Origin: Lineus longissimus
Lineage: Eukaryota > Nemertea > Pilidiophora > Heteronemertea > Lineidae
Reading direction: 5' to 3'
NCBI RefSeq assembly: GCF_910592395.1
Contig: NC_088313.1
Span: 12,852,437-12,912,436, forward strand
DNA length: 60,000 nt
This document shows positions 1-10,875 of the stretch, piece by piece (position 1 is the stretch's first letter; each line of letters begins with the position of its first letter). The position numbers and the translations under genes are program-made. The notes under the pieces were generated by a model, which was given only the letters and a program-made list of their open reading frames with translations, had not been told where the DNA came from and did no database searches.

Positions 1-146
1 TATTAAGACGCAACGTCATTTCTATTTATCGTCGCAGTTGCGGGGTAATCATGCGCCAATAAAGTGACGTCGGAAAAATCGATATAAGAACCTAGCCTGG
101 TACCACTGGCCACCGTCAGACGACGCTGTATTGACGGGACGGACGG

Positions 147-661
147 AGGCCAGGTTCCAGCCACCGTCTATAAATAGATAATGACGTCATTGCGGGGAAG
201 CCTGTCAACAAATCCGAAAGCGAAACTTATATTCAGTACTACGGCGAACATTCACCCTTCCTAAAGCAAGTTTGGATTTCAATGAGAAATCCAGTACTTC
301 TTTGTACTTTTCCATTGGTTAAATAAAGGCAGATTTTATCGAAATGATGCTAGAAAATGGATGCGGAAATGAATTGTTGACAAAATGAAGCTTTAAGCGT
401 CTATTGATAATGAGCCGTCGGTTCACAATTATACGTCCAACCCGTAATCTCACAAAGTATTCTACGAAAAAAACTTTTGTGAACATGATTACACTTAATA
501 CACAATATTTGAGTATTTCAAGCAAGCACTACTAACTCATGTTTATTAAACACGATTTCAATATAATATATATATAAATATAATATAAAAAGACGTTGGA
601 AATCAACGACTTTCGTGACTCGGAATTCCGAGTCGTGCAAAGATTGGGTGGAACCTGGCCT
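147..661. mobile_element. 515-bp insertion nested in the left TIR of the 93-6048 transposon
   Basis: The left TIR arm matches the right arm up to base 146 and resumes at 662, so the sequence between is an insertion. Its ends are inverted (AGGCCAGGTTCCA at the left, its complement at 649-661). If the flanking GACGG/CCGTC is included, the inverted terminus is about 18 bp. No coding potential is visible. It is a MITE-like non-autonomous element and must be younger than its host transposon. A clean target duplication is not visible. Confidence 0.65.
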
Positions 662-1329
662 CCGTCTGTTACGCTCCAACTCTATAATAGTGCCAACTCT
701 GATGGACATGATTCCAACTTCAATATGCCAGCTCTGATGGCGATAGATAAGTACTCAGCCGCAAGATGTCTCTACCCGGTGAACGGTTTGTTCCAACTCT
801 TGAAAGCGGAACTGTGTATACAGTTTCGATACACGTGCGAGTCAAGATATTGCGATACTTTCTTCGGTTATCTTTTGTCATTGTGAATTGGGGTTGGCCG
901 GTTCCGATACGGTACGTACATGCATTGGTTCACTGATTAATCTCATGCGTCTGTTCTAAGAAGTTCGTTGACTACTGAGTTGCTGATGATACCCTCAATG
1001 GCCACATTGATATGCTTGGGTCTGTGCTCGTGCAAGGTGGCACAAAATACACGCTTTTTCATAGCAGATAGGGCCGAAGGTAAATGCTCTATCCCATGCT
1101 AGGCTGGATAGGCAGTGTTGGAACAGTCCAAGCCCCGGCCTAGGCCTACTGCTAGAGGTTGATGTTAATAAATGGACGTTCGGCCTCCTGGAAAAAAAGA
1201 TAGACATCTTCAAACACTTGTCATGGGAAAGGGTACATAGGCCTACATGTATTTTCAAAAATTCTATCAAAGAACTCGGCCTGGAAGGGGGAGGGCTGAA
1301 ATTCACCTGAAAAAATTCGTCGGTTTACC

Positions 1330-2879
1330 CGATCGATGATGACGTTTATAAGGAGTTGTATCGTTTTCTGTCGGAAGACGTACGATGGCGGGAACTTTCA
1401 ACGCCTGCGGAAATGAAAGCAGACCAGAAGAAGATTTCTGGCAGGTACCGAATCATGAGAAAAACCAATCCGCTAAATGGGAACGACGAGGAAAGAATTG
1501 TGGAAGTCGGTGGACATAGGATATTTCCGAGGATATCAGAAATTGAGCCTATAGTCATGTATTTCTTTGGCAAGTATAAAGGACTCGCTGCCAAGAAACT
1601 ATCCGCCGTTATATCCAGGCAATACTGTGCGATGGGAGAAAAGCTTGTGCGTCGATATCTTGCAAAAATGAAAGAGAGTCAGAGCCGAAAACCTCTTTTC
1701 TCCAACAAAGCTTCGGCCTGTTCTGGCAAAATCTGTGATGGCCCGGATCCAAATGGACCTTGTGAACTTCTCAAACATGCCCGTAGAAATAGAGGACATG
1801 AAGTACTGTTACGTTCTTTCAGTGCTCGACATCTTCTCAAGATATCTTTGGCTGAGGCCACTTTGCGACAAAGGGTCGCCTAGGGTGGCTGAAAAGATTG
1901 AACACGGCTGACCCAAAATAATCCATTGCGATAACGGCGGAGAACTCAAGAAGATGGTTAGCAGACCAGCAGAGAGGTTAAACGTAAAAATCATCAAGGG
2001 TCGGCCGTATCATCCCCAGACCCAAGGAAAGGTTAGTTTCAATGCGCTTAAATGTTTAAAAAATGCAAGTTCATTAGGACAGATTAGAATTTGTTTCAAT
2101 GAATCTGAGCAAGGACCCCCCCCCGGGAAAATGAATTTAACTCAGGGTCTTGGAGACATATGTAGTTCCACTGGTAGGTCCGACTGTCAGTGAATAAATT
2201 TATATCCAAATCGTCACTTTACATTTATCGCCTGTTGTTACTGCAACCCATGAACTCCTCCATGAAATTATAGGTCCCGCAGATATGAAATTCGTGCTTG
2301 TGAATAAATCTTAACGGACAATAATAATCCTGTTCTTTGTTTTCATGTTGAAAGGGTACAAAGAACGTGAAAAGAGAAACTCGCGTTTGACATTTCACAA
2401 TTTGTGCAAACGGGCAAGGCTCATTATTGGGTTGAAGGATTGCCGTCCTACGCAAGACTGTATAACAACTCTCCGCACGAAGCTTTTAAGAGTAAGTACA
2501 CACCTAAAGGTTTTTATGATCCGAGGAGACTTCAGTACTTGGAGATCTCCAGGAGATCGCCATCAAATTTTGCCCCCTCCTGATACCCCCCTCTGAATTA
2601 ATACCCCTAGGAATTCCTAGTAGGACATGAAAGTTTTCGTCTGTGATCAGAGGGACAGAAAATATTTTGGGGAAGACAGAAGTCAGGTACATGTTCCACA
2701 AAGCAATGGAAAATTGCCCGACGACTTTTCATGTGTACCTTTTTTCAGATAAATATTGTCCGTTTGAGTCGTTCTTCGCCCGAGTGCCTTGGTTGCCTGG
2801 CAGTAAAGAAAAGAATAAGAAAGACGATGGAACAACAACCGAGGACGAAGACGAACATGAGGAGGAGGACGAAAAATAA
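1330..2879 (+). pseudogene. Decayed integrase-like transposase exons (DDE core), elements of the 93-6048 transposon
   Basis: Three coding blocks are separated by intron-like gaps. Block 1 is open from about 1338 to 2031, with one frameshift (an extra base near 1711) and a TGA near 1908. It carries the first catalytic Asp at 1756-1758 (motif QMDLV) and the second at 1930-1932 (HCDNGGE), then the PYHPQTQGK signature, ending at a donor-like AAG/GTTAGT (2031/2032). Block 2 begins about 2347, where the expected AG acceptor reads AT. It supplies the catalytic Glu at 2350-2352, has one TGA, and ends at a good donor A/GTAAGT (2491/2492). Block 3 starts after TTTTTTCAG at 2749 in the right phase (PFESFFAR, the usual end of the integrase core), then an acidic tail to the stop at 2877-2879. 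The gene is clearly dead here. The second Asp and Glu have 34 residues between them, close to D,D35E. Confidence 0.75.
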
Positions 2880-3262
2880 ATGGGGGTGATTATCCTTTAT
2901 AGATAATTCCTAGATGCGGGATGCAGTCATCCTTCGTCCAGCGGGTTTATTTTTGCTTGCTCCTTTTTCATGTGACAAATCAGTAAATAGATTCTGGCTT
3001 AAATTTCTGTGTTGAGCTTCCAAGATAGTTGAACACCTGAGCGAGAAATCACGACTTAATGCTCCGAAAAAAACGAAGGTGGTAGGTTCGAATATTCCTC
3101 GTCCTCATGTGATATTTTCTTCGATGGGCCCTATGTGTGCTGAAGATGAGCCAAATTGGAAGGGGGGGGGGAGGTGTTGTTTTGGCATGGAATGACCCAC
3201 ATGGAAAGTAAAATCTCTCCCGTTGTTTGCCTCATACTCTCAATGTTTCTACGTCTTTTTCA

Positions 3263-4778
3263 GGTGGATACAAAAGAGAACAGTGCAACCCTGGATGATG
3301 TTTAAGCTTTCAAAGCAGCTGCCGATGAAATTAGAGAAGAGGTCAGAAAGACTTCGAAGAAATACGCACAGAAGATGGTTAACAAAAAGCTAGGCAAATC
3401 ACCTCCAAGTGTATACGCAGTTGGGGATAAAGTGTTGGTGCGGATTCAAGGTACAGAACAGCGGAAAAGTGGAAAGAAGGTGAAGGCACCAAAGGCAGTC
3501 GAGGGGGTCGTTACAAAGGCTCGGAAACAAAAGTACTTTTACAGGGTAAAATACATCTTAGATGATGCCGAAAATGAAGGATGGTTTTCGGTGAGCGATA
3601 TCACGTCTATGACGCGTAAAGAAGAAGCGAAACGCCGACCGAGAACTGCAAAGACAACAGAGGAATATCTATTCGAGGAGTATTTAACGAATACAGCGTC
3701 TTTCTCATCTGTGGAGGCAATGTTGGAATTCATTGAACTCAACCAAGCAATTGAATGCTCAAGATTGGAACACCAGTCAAGAAATAGCATGCAAGAGCGA
3801 TTCTTCGCAACCATCACCAACCATGGTCTCCAGGTTAGACGAAAAATTGAAGGCGATGGGAACCGCATGTTCGCAACTCTCGTCGACCAGTTGGAACGCG
3901 TCGGCATAAACGATTTTAACCCGAGAACGCTAAGACTAAACATCGTAGAGTTTTTACGACGCAACCCAAGGATGTCAGATGGCACCGAATTATTCTCGTT
4001 TGTGAGTGGTGACAACAGTTGGGAGGAGTACCTGAGTCGAATGAGCCGCCAAGGTACATGGGGAGACCACTTAGTTCTGCGCGCTGCTTCAGAGATGTTG
4101 AAAATGCAAATTGTGGTAATTTCGAGCGTATCTGATCGTCCTGTTACCATCCACCCTTCTGCTGAAACCACTCAGTGCCCAAGACTCCTACTAGGACACC
4201 CCTTTGAACTACATTACACGACCCTTGAAGAAGCCCAGAATCAGGCAGACAGTCCCAGTATCGGTGCTGCACACTTGGACCCAAATGATGCATTTACAAA
4301 CGAAAGTGTTCTTGAGAGTACCGAGAATACCTCAGATGATGTGCGTGGTTCCGTAGACTTGCAGTCCCAAACAGTGTCGATGGGAAAACCCCATGAAGGA
4401 CCCGATGACCCATCAGATACTTTACCTCTGGATGCTGAATGGCCTTTGGATGATGATGAAATAAGACAGGCTGTAAGAGCGGAAAGGGGTGAAAATTTAA
4501 CGGAATGGGATGCTGTCCCAGAAAATCACTGGCTCTTTGGCATAACGAATGCGAGCGTGCTGTGGGCCAGAGATGCACAGACGAGAGGAATCACACTGGA
4601 AAAGGTGAATGGGCATTACGTTTTGAATGAAGAACTGATGGACGATTTTGACGCATTCCAGGGGAAAATGACAGCAGAGGATTCTCGAAAACGCTTCAAA
4701 GACAAGCTTCTTAAAATTTGGCTTGCCAAATTTCGACCTTCAACAGCTTTTCCGGAAGACGGTGATTTTTTTTCCTAA
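3263..4778 (+). pseudogene. Transposase C-terminal exon: chromo/GPY-like segment plus OTU cysteine protease lacking its Cys
   Basis: The exon opens after an acceptor (CTTTTTCAG at 3254-3262). One in-frame TAA falls near 3302, and the frame then stays open to the TAA ending at 4778 (467 codons from ATG 3375). Residues about 10-85 from that ATG (YAVGDKVLVRIQG, then a basic tract and a WF segment) resemble the post-core domain of integrases. Residues about 152-285 form an OTU deubiquitinase-like fold: the catalytic loop reads EGDGNRMF, WGDHLVL follows, and the C-terminal catalytic His sits in FELHYTTLE (H280). In OTU proteases the residue after GDGN is the nucleophilic Cys. Here it is Arg164 (CGC at 3864-3866), one transition from Cys. 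A long acidic C-terminal tail follows. The length of this open frame contrasts with the decayed integrase exons upstream. Confidence 0.75.
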
Positions 4779-5860
4779 TGAACTCAACATCAGCTAGAGA
4801 ATTTGATGAGTGGAAGTGCTCCTATCTGATATAGTTAATAACAACCGTAACATGTGTAGCTTCACTTTACTTTACCGTGAACAAAGGTCTAGTTTTGTTT
4901 AGTAAATAGTCAACTAAAAATATACTTGAATATGACATGAACCATGATTATACACTTTATGATAATTTGGATGAGAACCTTTAATTTCGTTCAAAGGCTA
5001 TCATTCCAGATATTTTTCAGAGAAAAATATATCGTAGTCAGTAATTGTACTATCTGTATCTATTAGAAAATACATAGTAAGTGATCTTGATCTTAACGTT
5101 TTTATACTTGGTTTTCTTGCTTTTTAATGTATTTGTACAGATTCATTTTACGTCAGTCAAAGCACCAAAAGAGGCGAATTTTGCATTTCTAGACACTTTA
5201 GGCAATAGCTTTGTTCGAAAAAGACTAATAAGGGTCTAATTTGTTAGCCAACTCCTTGAGACACAAAAGGATGTCGTGTCTTTTTCACAAGCTAGCTTGC
5301 CAAATTAAAGTGCAATTAGACCTCCCCACGACTCGATCATCTGACTAGTCACGGGTAGCTGGACCTAAGATCATTGGATCTCAATGCCAATTGTCAACTG
5401 AGATATCCTTCATCTACGACTGTTTTATCCTTACTAATATATGTCACAATAACCTATGTCTAAAGATGATGAGCAAATGTCAATAGACATGAATAAGCAG
5501 GGACAAGTCCTGATGCAGGGCGGTCAAACAATCTTTGGAGGACACCATGTACTTTTTCTACACTGAAAAAATCAACATGAAAAATCAACATGAAAATCAC
5601 ACAGCCGACGTAGAGGCATGTCAAATGCCTGTGCCGTCATTTTACAACCCGCATTCATTAAACACCAAAATACCAATGGCTACAATCAAATTGTTGCTCT
5701 TTTTGTGCCCAATATCTTCAGGATGTTCAGGAAGTCAGCTGAATGGACCATGGGAGATCTTTGCGTCCTTGCGGATAAGAAGACGAACGATCATCCTGCC
5801 TTACTTAGGCGTTTTTAAATCATTCAGACTGATTGCAAACTCTCGTATAGTTGGCATATT
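4779..5860. other. Non-coding 3' part of the TIR transposon
   Basis: AT-rich sequence between the OTU stop and the right TIR. Short open frames at 5535-5906 overlap the TIR and show no recognisable motif. No further domain or repeat is visible. Confidence 0.5.
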
Positions 5861-6058
5861 AGAGTTGGAACAAACCGTTCACCCGGTAGAGACATCTTGC
5901 GGCTGAATACTTATCTATCTCCATTGGAGTTGGCATATTTAAGTTGGAATCATGTCCATCAGAGTTGGCACTATTATGGAGTTGGAGCGTAACACCGTCC
6001 GTCCCGTCAATACAGCGTCGTCTGACGGTGGCCAGTGGTACCAGGCTATATAAGAACC

Positions 6059-6952
6059 AAGACGACACAGGATAGATCCATGTGTCCAGGAAACGCCTTA
6101 CCTTACTCGTGCACCGATCTACGTGGAAGGTTCGACGAGAGCTAACTTGGGTCAAATCGGAGTCAACATCGGAAAAGGGTGATAATTCAGTCAGATTTTG
6201 AATATTTCATTTTTATGCAATTTGTTGATTGAGACTGCTTAGTATATAGAACAGGAGGTGACTGGGTAGCCGACCGCTGGGTAATATTGTCCTTAATAAT
6301 GCCAATGGTCCTTTAATGCCAACCCGCTTTAAAATATTTTTTAAATTTAATCATAATTATCATGTCACTGAACAACTTGATTGGACATCTCATAAAACTA
6401 GCCCATGCTGGAATGGAAACAGGATTTTAAAAGTAGGAAACAGAGGTTTAGAACTTTATGCTATGCTCGATTAAACAACTGATAAGACGATAGAGATAAT
6501 ATATTTGGCTTCATTTGATAAGAGCTAGACTGTACATTCGTAAGAATATTCTTGCAAAATTCTTAGTACAGTTAAGATCTTAACTAAGAAATCTTGCCAC
6601 GAAATGCACATGCACTCGTTCACAAAACTTAATAAGATCTTAAAAATCTTATACAAATCTTATCTGGATTTGGCCCGGGAGAGCCACGATAATCAATTCC
6701 TGTCGCATGCAGTTACCTGCGATGACCACCGTAAACATAGTGAACGAGGGATTTTTGTCGCATGCAATCATGATCACAGGTCGCAGGGACAAAAAAGCAT
6801 AAGTCTGCTTGTAGATTCAATGATCTGCATCGCAATAGCTACGTAACTGCATTTGGTATATCTGAAGATGCGTATTGTGTCGAATTCTATTCCGCGATAT
6901 CGATTTTCAAAGCAATCGATGACAAAATTAGGTCATGCGTGATTGTTTTCTT
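6059..6952. other. Unit I 5' leader region, non-coding
   Basis: Collinear with 21180-21890, 43320-44039, 46756-47311 and 55730-56463. The well-kept blocks are a stretch with AGGTGACTGGG (about 6255) and one with GTCGCATGCAGTTACC (about 6702). No conserved open frame is seen between the units, so this is probably 5' UTR, intron or spacer. Confidence 0.5.
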
Positions 6953-7102
6953 TGAATCAATTTTACCAAATATAATTATTGACGCTGGTTGTGTTGTAAG
7001 TGATTAAACGTTGTCTTGTCAAAGCTACAGTAATCGTGGCATCAAGATATATTGCATCGGTTGTGTCTGTCGCAGCAGAAATAGGAACGCCAGATCAGAG
7101 AG
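6953..7102 (+). pseudogene. Dead signal-peptide exon of the unit I secreted gene
   Basis: Aligns with the intact first exons at 21891-22026, 44040-44175 and 47312-47441. The start ATG is lost by a 3-base deletion (TTGAATC in place of TTGATGATTC). The hydrophobic core contains an in-frame TAA, and extra bases lie just before the GTGAC donor. The unit I gene therefore cannot use the same start as the others unless translation begins at the ATG in front of its PAN exon (10552). Confidence 0.65.
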
Positions 7103-7957
7103 GTGACTAAACATGCTCTTTTCGTAATTCACCTTTATCCTAATCAGCGACTCTTGTAGCGGAGCGCTGATGTTGTGATGAAAAATGTTTGATTCCCACA
7201 TCATGTCAGCTGTTTTCCCCGACAACAGAGCCACAACAGGAGAGCTCAGGCCCTAGAGGCGATGATCAGGAATTAAGGCATCCTGGCACCAGTGGTTTTC
7301 AATATACTCCGGTGATTTATTTTGGCGAACTATTGACCAAACGAAACCGGATGTACCTAATTACTCTTTTCGCATGTTCAATGTGTGCTTTTACCTTTGA
7401 TGTATGTTGTTGTGAATTAAAAACGTCCTTGGTTTCTTCAGTTGACGTGTCTAGCATTTCACCAACGAATGTTTGGCTTCACCGCGCTGACTGCAGTCTA
7501 AGCGTATGTAATTTGTGCACAAATGCATTTGAGATATACATGTACGCTCGTGCCATACAACATTCTGCATTTTAACATAACCCAGGAGGCTCTTGGTTGA
7601 GTTTCCAAGGCTTACTATGATTTGTGATACCAAAGTACTTTAGAATGTCACTTCGACAATCAAATCGTCATTGATCCATTCCCGAAATATGTTTTTCTTC
7701 ACAGATGTTTTCACATATTTCGCGAGTAGGTCATGATCGCGGAAGCATTCTGCCACGAAAATCTTTTGCTTTTCAGCAAGAATTCCATGTCATTGTTGCC
7801 ATAATGGCATTGCATCCAGCTACAGGCCCTATTTCGATCGAGGTGATTAAAGAGACTGCGTGTACAGTGTACTCTTCGCAATTAGCACGTATCGTAATGA
7901 CTCCTAAAAACCACAAATTCCACATGTCTTGAATAGTGCCCAACAATCGTTGATCCT
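7103..7957. other. Unit I intron 1, proximal part
   Basis: Collinear with 22027-23030 and its equivalents. The mariner-type MITE seen in units II-V is absent here together with about 15 flanking bases, so unit I either never had it or lost it by deletion. The 128-residue frame at 7189-7575 is not open in the sister units and is not credited as coding. Confidence 0.5.
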
Positions 7958-8663
7958 GGGTGCACCTTAAGTGCACCCGGACCAATTTGGGTGTCCTTAA
8001 CTGCAATAAGGTTCCTTATGTACACCCAGTTTGAAATTCGCACCGATTAAAAACCGGTTGAAAATGGTATGTTTGTCTCGAATTGAAGCAAATCTGAACA
8101 TTTGCTCTATTCCCCCTTAAAATCTTACGAGTTCAGTCAATTCTTCGATATGGAGAGGCATGCTCGACGATATTCGGATGTGCGTTGCCTCCGATGTGCA
8201 CCGAGTGTGAAATTCGCGCCAATTAAAAACCTGTGTCCAAGGTTGAAAATAGTATGTTTGTCTTGTAGCAAATCACAAAATCTCGTGTCGAACATTTGGT
8301 TTTTCGCTTAAAAAGTGTATAAATATACATAATACTATTTACTATGTAATGAAGTATGCTGTATGAGATGATTCCCCATCCATACAGACATCCGTTCATA
8401 GCACACGTGTGCGCAATGACCCCTAGATCCTGCCACTGATGCCGAACTGACATTTTGACACCTCGTTTACAGTTTGTGTTCAGCTGAATCACGGAGCAAA
8501 AGCACGCGTACCCCACATCGGACACAGCCGGGTTTTTAATCGGCGCGTATTTCAATCTGGTTGCACATAAAGACGATCCTTTGAAGCAGCACCCAGGAGC
8601 ATCCTGGGTGCGGTGCTGTTAAGGTACACCCAGCTTGGTCCTTGGTACACCTAAGGTGCACCC
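7958..8663. mobile_element. Fold-back element with long inverted repeats, unit I copy
   Basis: The ends GGGTGCACCTTAAGTGCACC (left) and its near complement (right, ending 8663) begin arms of roughly 100-150 bp. These continue through a CGCCGATTAAAAACC block found inverted near 8536. The same element occurs at 48637-49194 and 58439-59463, and only left arms survive at about 23031 and 45298. No coding sequence is visible, so it is a non-autonomous DNA element in intron 1. The unit I copy is a hybrid: up to about 8190 it follows the unit II/III type, afterwards the unit IV/V type. Confidence 0.65.
8121..8190 (+). pseudogene. Ghost fragment of the PAN exon (unit I)
   Basis: About 70 bases resemble the centre of the PAN exon at 10678-10750, including the TCTTACGAGTTCAGTCAATT stretch, but substitutions disrupt the Cys pattern. 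It has no splice sites and sits inside the fold-back element. Matching ghosts lie at 23193-23271 and 45472-45551. Confidence 0.6.
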
Positions 8664-8999
8664 ATGACGAGATTTGCCCTTTCAACGACACTGACTGTAT
8701 TACATGTATCAGCTCGACTGAAATATTGTGAAGGATAGACAACTACATGTAGATGTAGGTGACACTAGTTAATTTGTTTTAGCTATATCGTGTATTCAAA
8801 AATGCTGAGAAACAATCACATGCAAATATTTTTCTGAAGAAAATCTGTTGAGAAACCCATTACCTTTACATTATTCTAAACGGATTTTAATAGGTGCTAT
8901 ATAGGTTTTTCATGTATGATTTAAAAAGTTATTTTAGTTATATAGAGTTTCTATGTTTATATAATACATAGACTATATACTACTGTATATATTATACAG

Positions 9000-10172
9000 T
9001 ATTATCTAAATGGCGGTGGACAAGTTTATGCTATGTTGCTTGACGCGTCCCAAGCTTTTGACAGGGTAGAATACACCAGGCTCTTTCGACTGCTAATCAA
9101 GAAAAATATCTGTTCTGTGTTGGCGAGGATAATAGCTGTAATATATACAAGACAGAGAATGCGAGTTCGATGGGGAGACTACGACTCGAACTATTTTGCT
9201 GTTTCCAATGGAGTAAAACAGGGTGGAATATTGTCGCCTGCTCTCTTTTCTGTTTATATAGCTGTACTGCTTAAGCAACTAAGAGATTCAAAACACGGTT
9301 GTTATGTTGGTCATGTATTTGCAGGGGCTTTTGGTTATGCTGATGATATAATCATCCTGTGCCCAACAAAGACGACACTGAAAACTCAACTAGGTGTTGC
9401 TTCGACTTACAGTGAGGAGTACCTTATTTTATTCAATGCTTCCAAATGTCATTTGTTGTACTTTCAATCGGGTGGCCGGGATTGGCGCGCTAATCCTCCA
9501 TCCATTGTATTCCAAGGCTCACTCATTGTGGCCGAGGATTCTGCGCTTCACCTGGGTCACCTGATTGGAGTTACAGCCAGAGCTGATAGCATTGTGCGTG
9601 TGGTTGGAGATTTTAATCGGAGAGTTAATGTTCTTATGTCCAGATTTCACTATTGTAATATTGATACAAGGCTTCGGTTATTCCAAAGTTACTGTATGTC
9701 ACTCTACGGAACTTCACTGTGGGATTTAAGCAACGGGCAAGCAAATGGGCTTTATACCGCTTGGAGAAAGGCTGCAAGGAGACTGCTGGGTTTGCATCCT
9801 TGGACTCATGGCAATCTCTTACCTCTCATTATGGACTCCTCACCTATAGACATCACTCTAAAAAAACGCTTTGTCAGTTACTATAGTAGGGTCATGAACC
9901 ATTCAAACATTCTTATCAAACTCTCAGGAAACCTCGCGCTCAGAGGCAGCGGTTCTTCAGTTTCAAATAATATTACCTTTTTATCTCAAGCTCTCAATAT
10001 ACCCAGGGACACACTTCATCTCAATCCTTGTGCCATTCATAATATATACATGCCTGACGAAGACCTTCGTCGGCGGGCGCGTGCCATACGTGAGTTCGCC
10101 GAGTACAGGGATGCCAACCCAGCAGAAAGAGAACAAGTCAATAATATACTTCACTTCTTGTGTTTATTATAA
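9000..10172 (+). CDS. LINE reverse transcriptase, palm-to-C-terminus fragment
   Basis: An uninterrupted frame runs from the insertion boundary to a TAA, about 390 codons; the first ATG is 9033. RT motif A reads LLDASQAFDRV, motif B is NGVKQGGILSP, and the catalytic YADD is intact (GYADDIIILCP). A C-terminal domain with LYGTSLWDLS and a trailing thumb region follows. The N-terminal fingers, endonuclease and ORF1 are missing, so it cannot mobilise itself. The absence of stops suggests a recent insertion. The relation to CR1/jockey-like LINEs is inferred from motifs. Confidence 0.8.
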   Translation, partial: YYLNGGGQVYAMLLDASQAFDRVEYTRLFRLLIKKNICSVLARIIAVIYTRQRMRVRWGDYDSNYFAVSNGVKQGGILSPALFSVYIAVLLKQLRDSKHGCYVGHVFAGAFGYADDIIILCPTKTTLKTQLGVASTYSEEYLILFNASKCHLLYFQSGGRDWRANPPSIVFQGSLIVAEDSALHLGHLIGVTARADSIVRVVGDFNRRVNVLMSRFHYCNIDTRLRLFQSYCMSLYGTSLWDLSNGQANGLYTAWRKAARRLLGLHPWTHGNLLPLIMDSSPIDITLKKRFVSYYSRVMNHSNILIKLSGNLALRGSGSSVSNNITFLSQALNIPRDTLHLNPCAIHNIYMPDEDLRRRARAIREFAEYRDANPAEREQVNNILHFLCLL

Positions 10173-10330
10173 TATCATTATTTCTCACCTGATTTCTCCT
10201 GTGTGCGGTATAGGTTTTTATGTTGTGTGTTTTATTGTTTTTTGTTTGCACCATTCTTTGCTTATGTTCACACCAATTATAATTGTCCTGTGTATTTATC
10301 TGTGACATGTCACGAATAAAGTATCTATCA
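9000..10330 (+). mobile_element. 5'-truncated non-LTR retrotransposon (LINE), 1.33 kb
   Basis: Interrupts sequence that is continuous in unit V (about 59800). A short duplication ATACAG flanks it at 8994-8999 and 10331-10336. The 5' edge falls inside the reverse transcriptase, and the 3' end after the stop is a 158-bp tail ending in an AATAAA-containing tract. That is typical of a target-primed insertion cut short. It is related to, but not the same copy as, the LINE at 14565-19025. Confidence 0.8.
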
Positions 10331-10551
10331 ATACAGATTTTTTTCACATGGGATCTAGTTTATAGGTTGTCCTTTACAAACCCTATACAGGTGCTATACC
10401 GGTATAGATTTTATATAGCCTTTTTTGGCCATTTTCTTTAAAGATTTGCTCCGGAGGATTTTGTCTATGGTATAAGATTGAAATGACACCATCAGTATCT
10501 CGAGAAAGCAGGTAATCCAATCAAGAATTCTATTGCGTGTAAATGCAATTC

Positions 10552-10875
10552 ATGACTATATGGGAGTTATTGCTGGTCCTGACCAACATGGACAGAGCTT
10601 CAGCAAGTTTAGTCTTTTTCTCATTTCAATTCATGACAATGGACATTAACGGAACTGATAGCAATTTAACTTTCGCAATCTTACGAGTTCAGTCAATTCT
10701 TCGATGTGGTATGGCATGCTCGAATATTAAGATGTGCGTTGCCTTTTTCACGACCCACCAGCACGGCCATGACGGCTATGATGTTACGGAAACCTGTCAT
10801 CTTCACAAGGATGCTGCTACCAAGGACTGGACTTGCAGAGACGGGAAAACAGGGCATCGGCTTTGGAAAAAGCAG
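10552..10875 (+). CDS. PAN/apple-like exon of the unit I secreted gene
   Basis: The shared exon is probably 10604-10875 (272 bp): acceptor GCTTCAG/CA in phase 1, donor AAGCAG/GTAGCA in phase 0, as in units II and IV. It encodes about 91 residues with a four-Cys apple-like pattern (RCGMAC...MC...TCHLHKD). PAN/apple modules bind proteins or sugars in secreted proteins. Because the upstream signal-peptide exon is dead in this unit, I extend the feature to ATG 10552, which offers a weak alternative leader (WELLLVL, cleavage near ASA/S). A TAA lies just upstream of ATG 10543, so no longer frame exists. The exon splices in phase to 12156. Confidence 0.55.

Larger units (their letters stand above)
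93..6048 (+). mobile_element. 5.96-kb TIR DNA transposon with integrase-like transposase and OTU protease
   Basis: The element is bounded by inverted repeats beginning TAGCCTGGTACC. The right arm spans 5861-6048. The left arm is split in two (93-146 and 662-800) by a nested insertion. A 10-bp duplication TATAAGAACC lies at 83-92 and 6049-6058. The empty site in units II, III and V confirms precise insertion about 80 bp downstream of the unit promoter. Inside is a decayed multi-exon gene with a retroviral-type DDE integrase core and an OTU domain. That pairing recalls Ginger-type transposons, but a 10-bp duplication and a TIR of about 190 bp are more Mutator-like. It may be a Ginger-like gene inside a Mutator-like shell, or a new combination. 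Ginger membership is from memory of the family. Confidence 0.8.

Noticed and set aside
3539-4171. 210-residue minus-strand frame
   Set aside because: Antisense shadow of the OTU exon.
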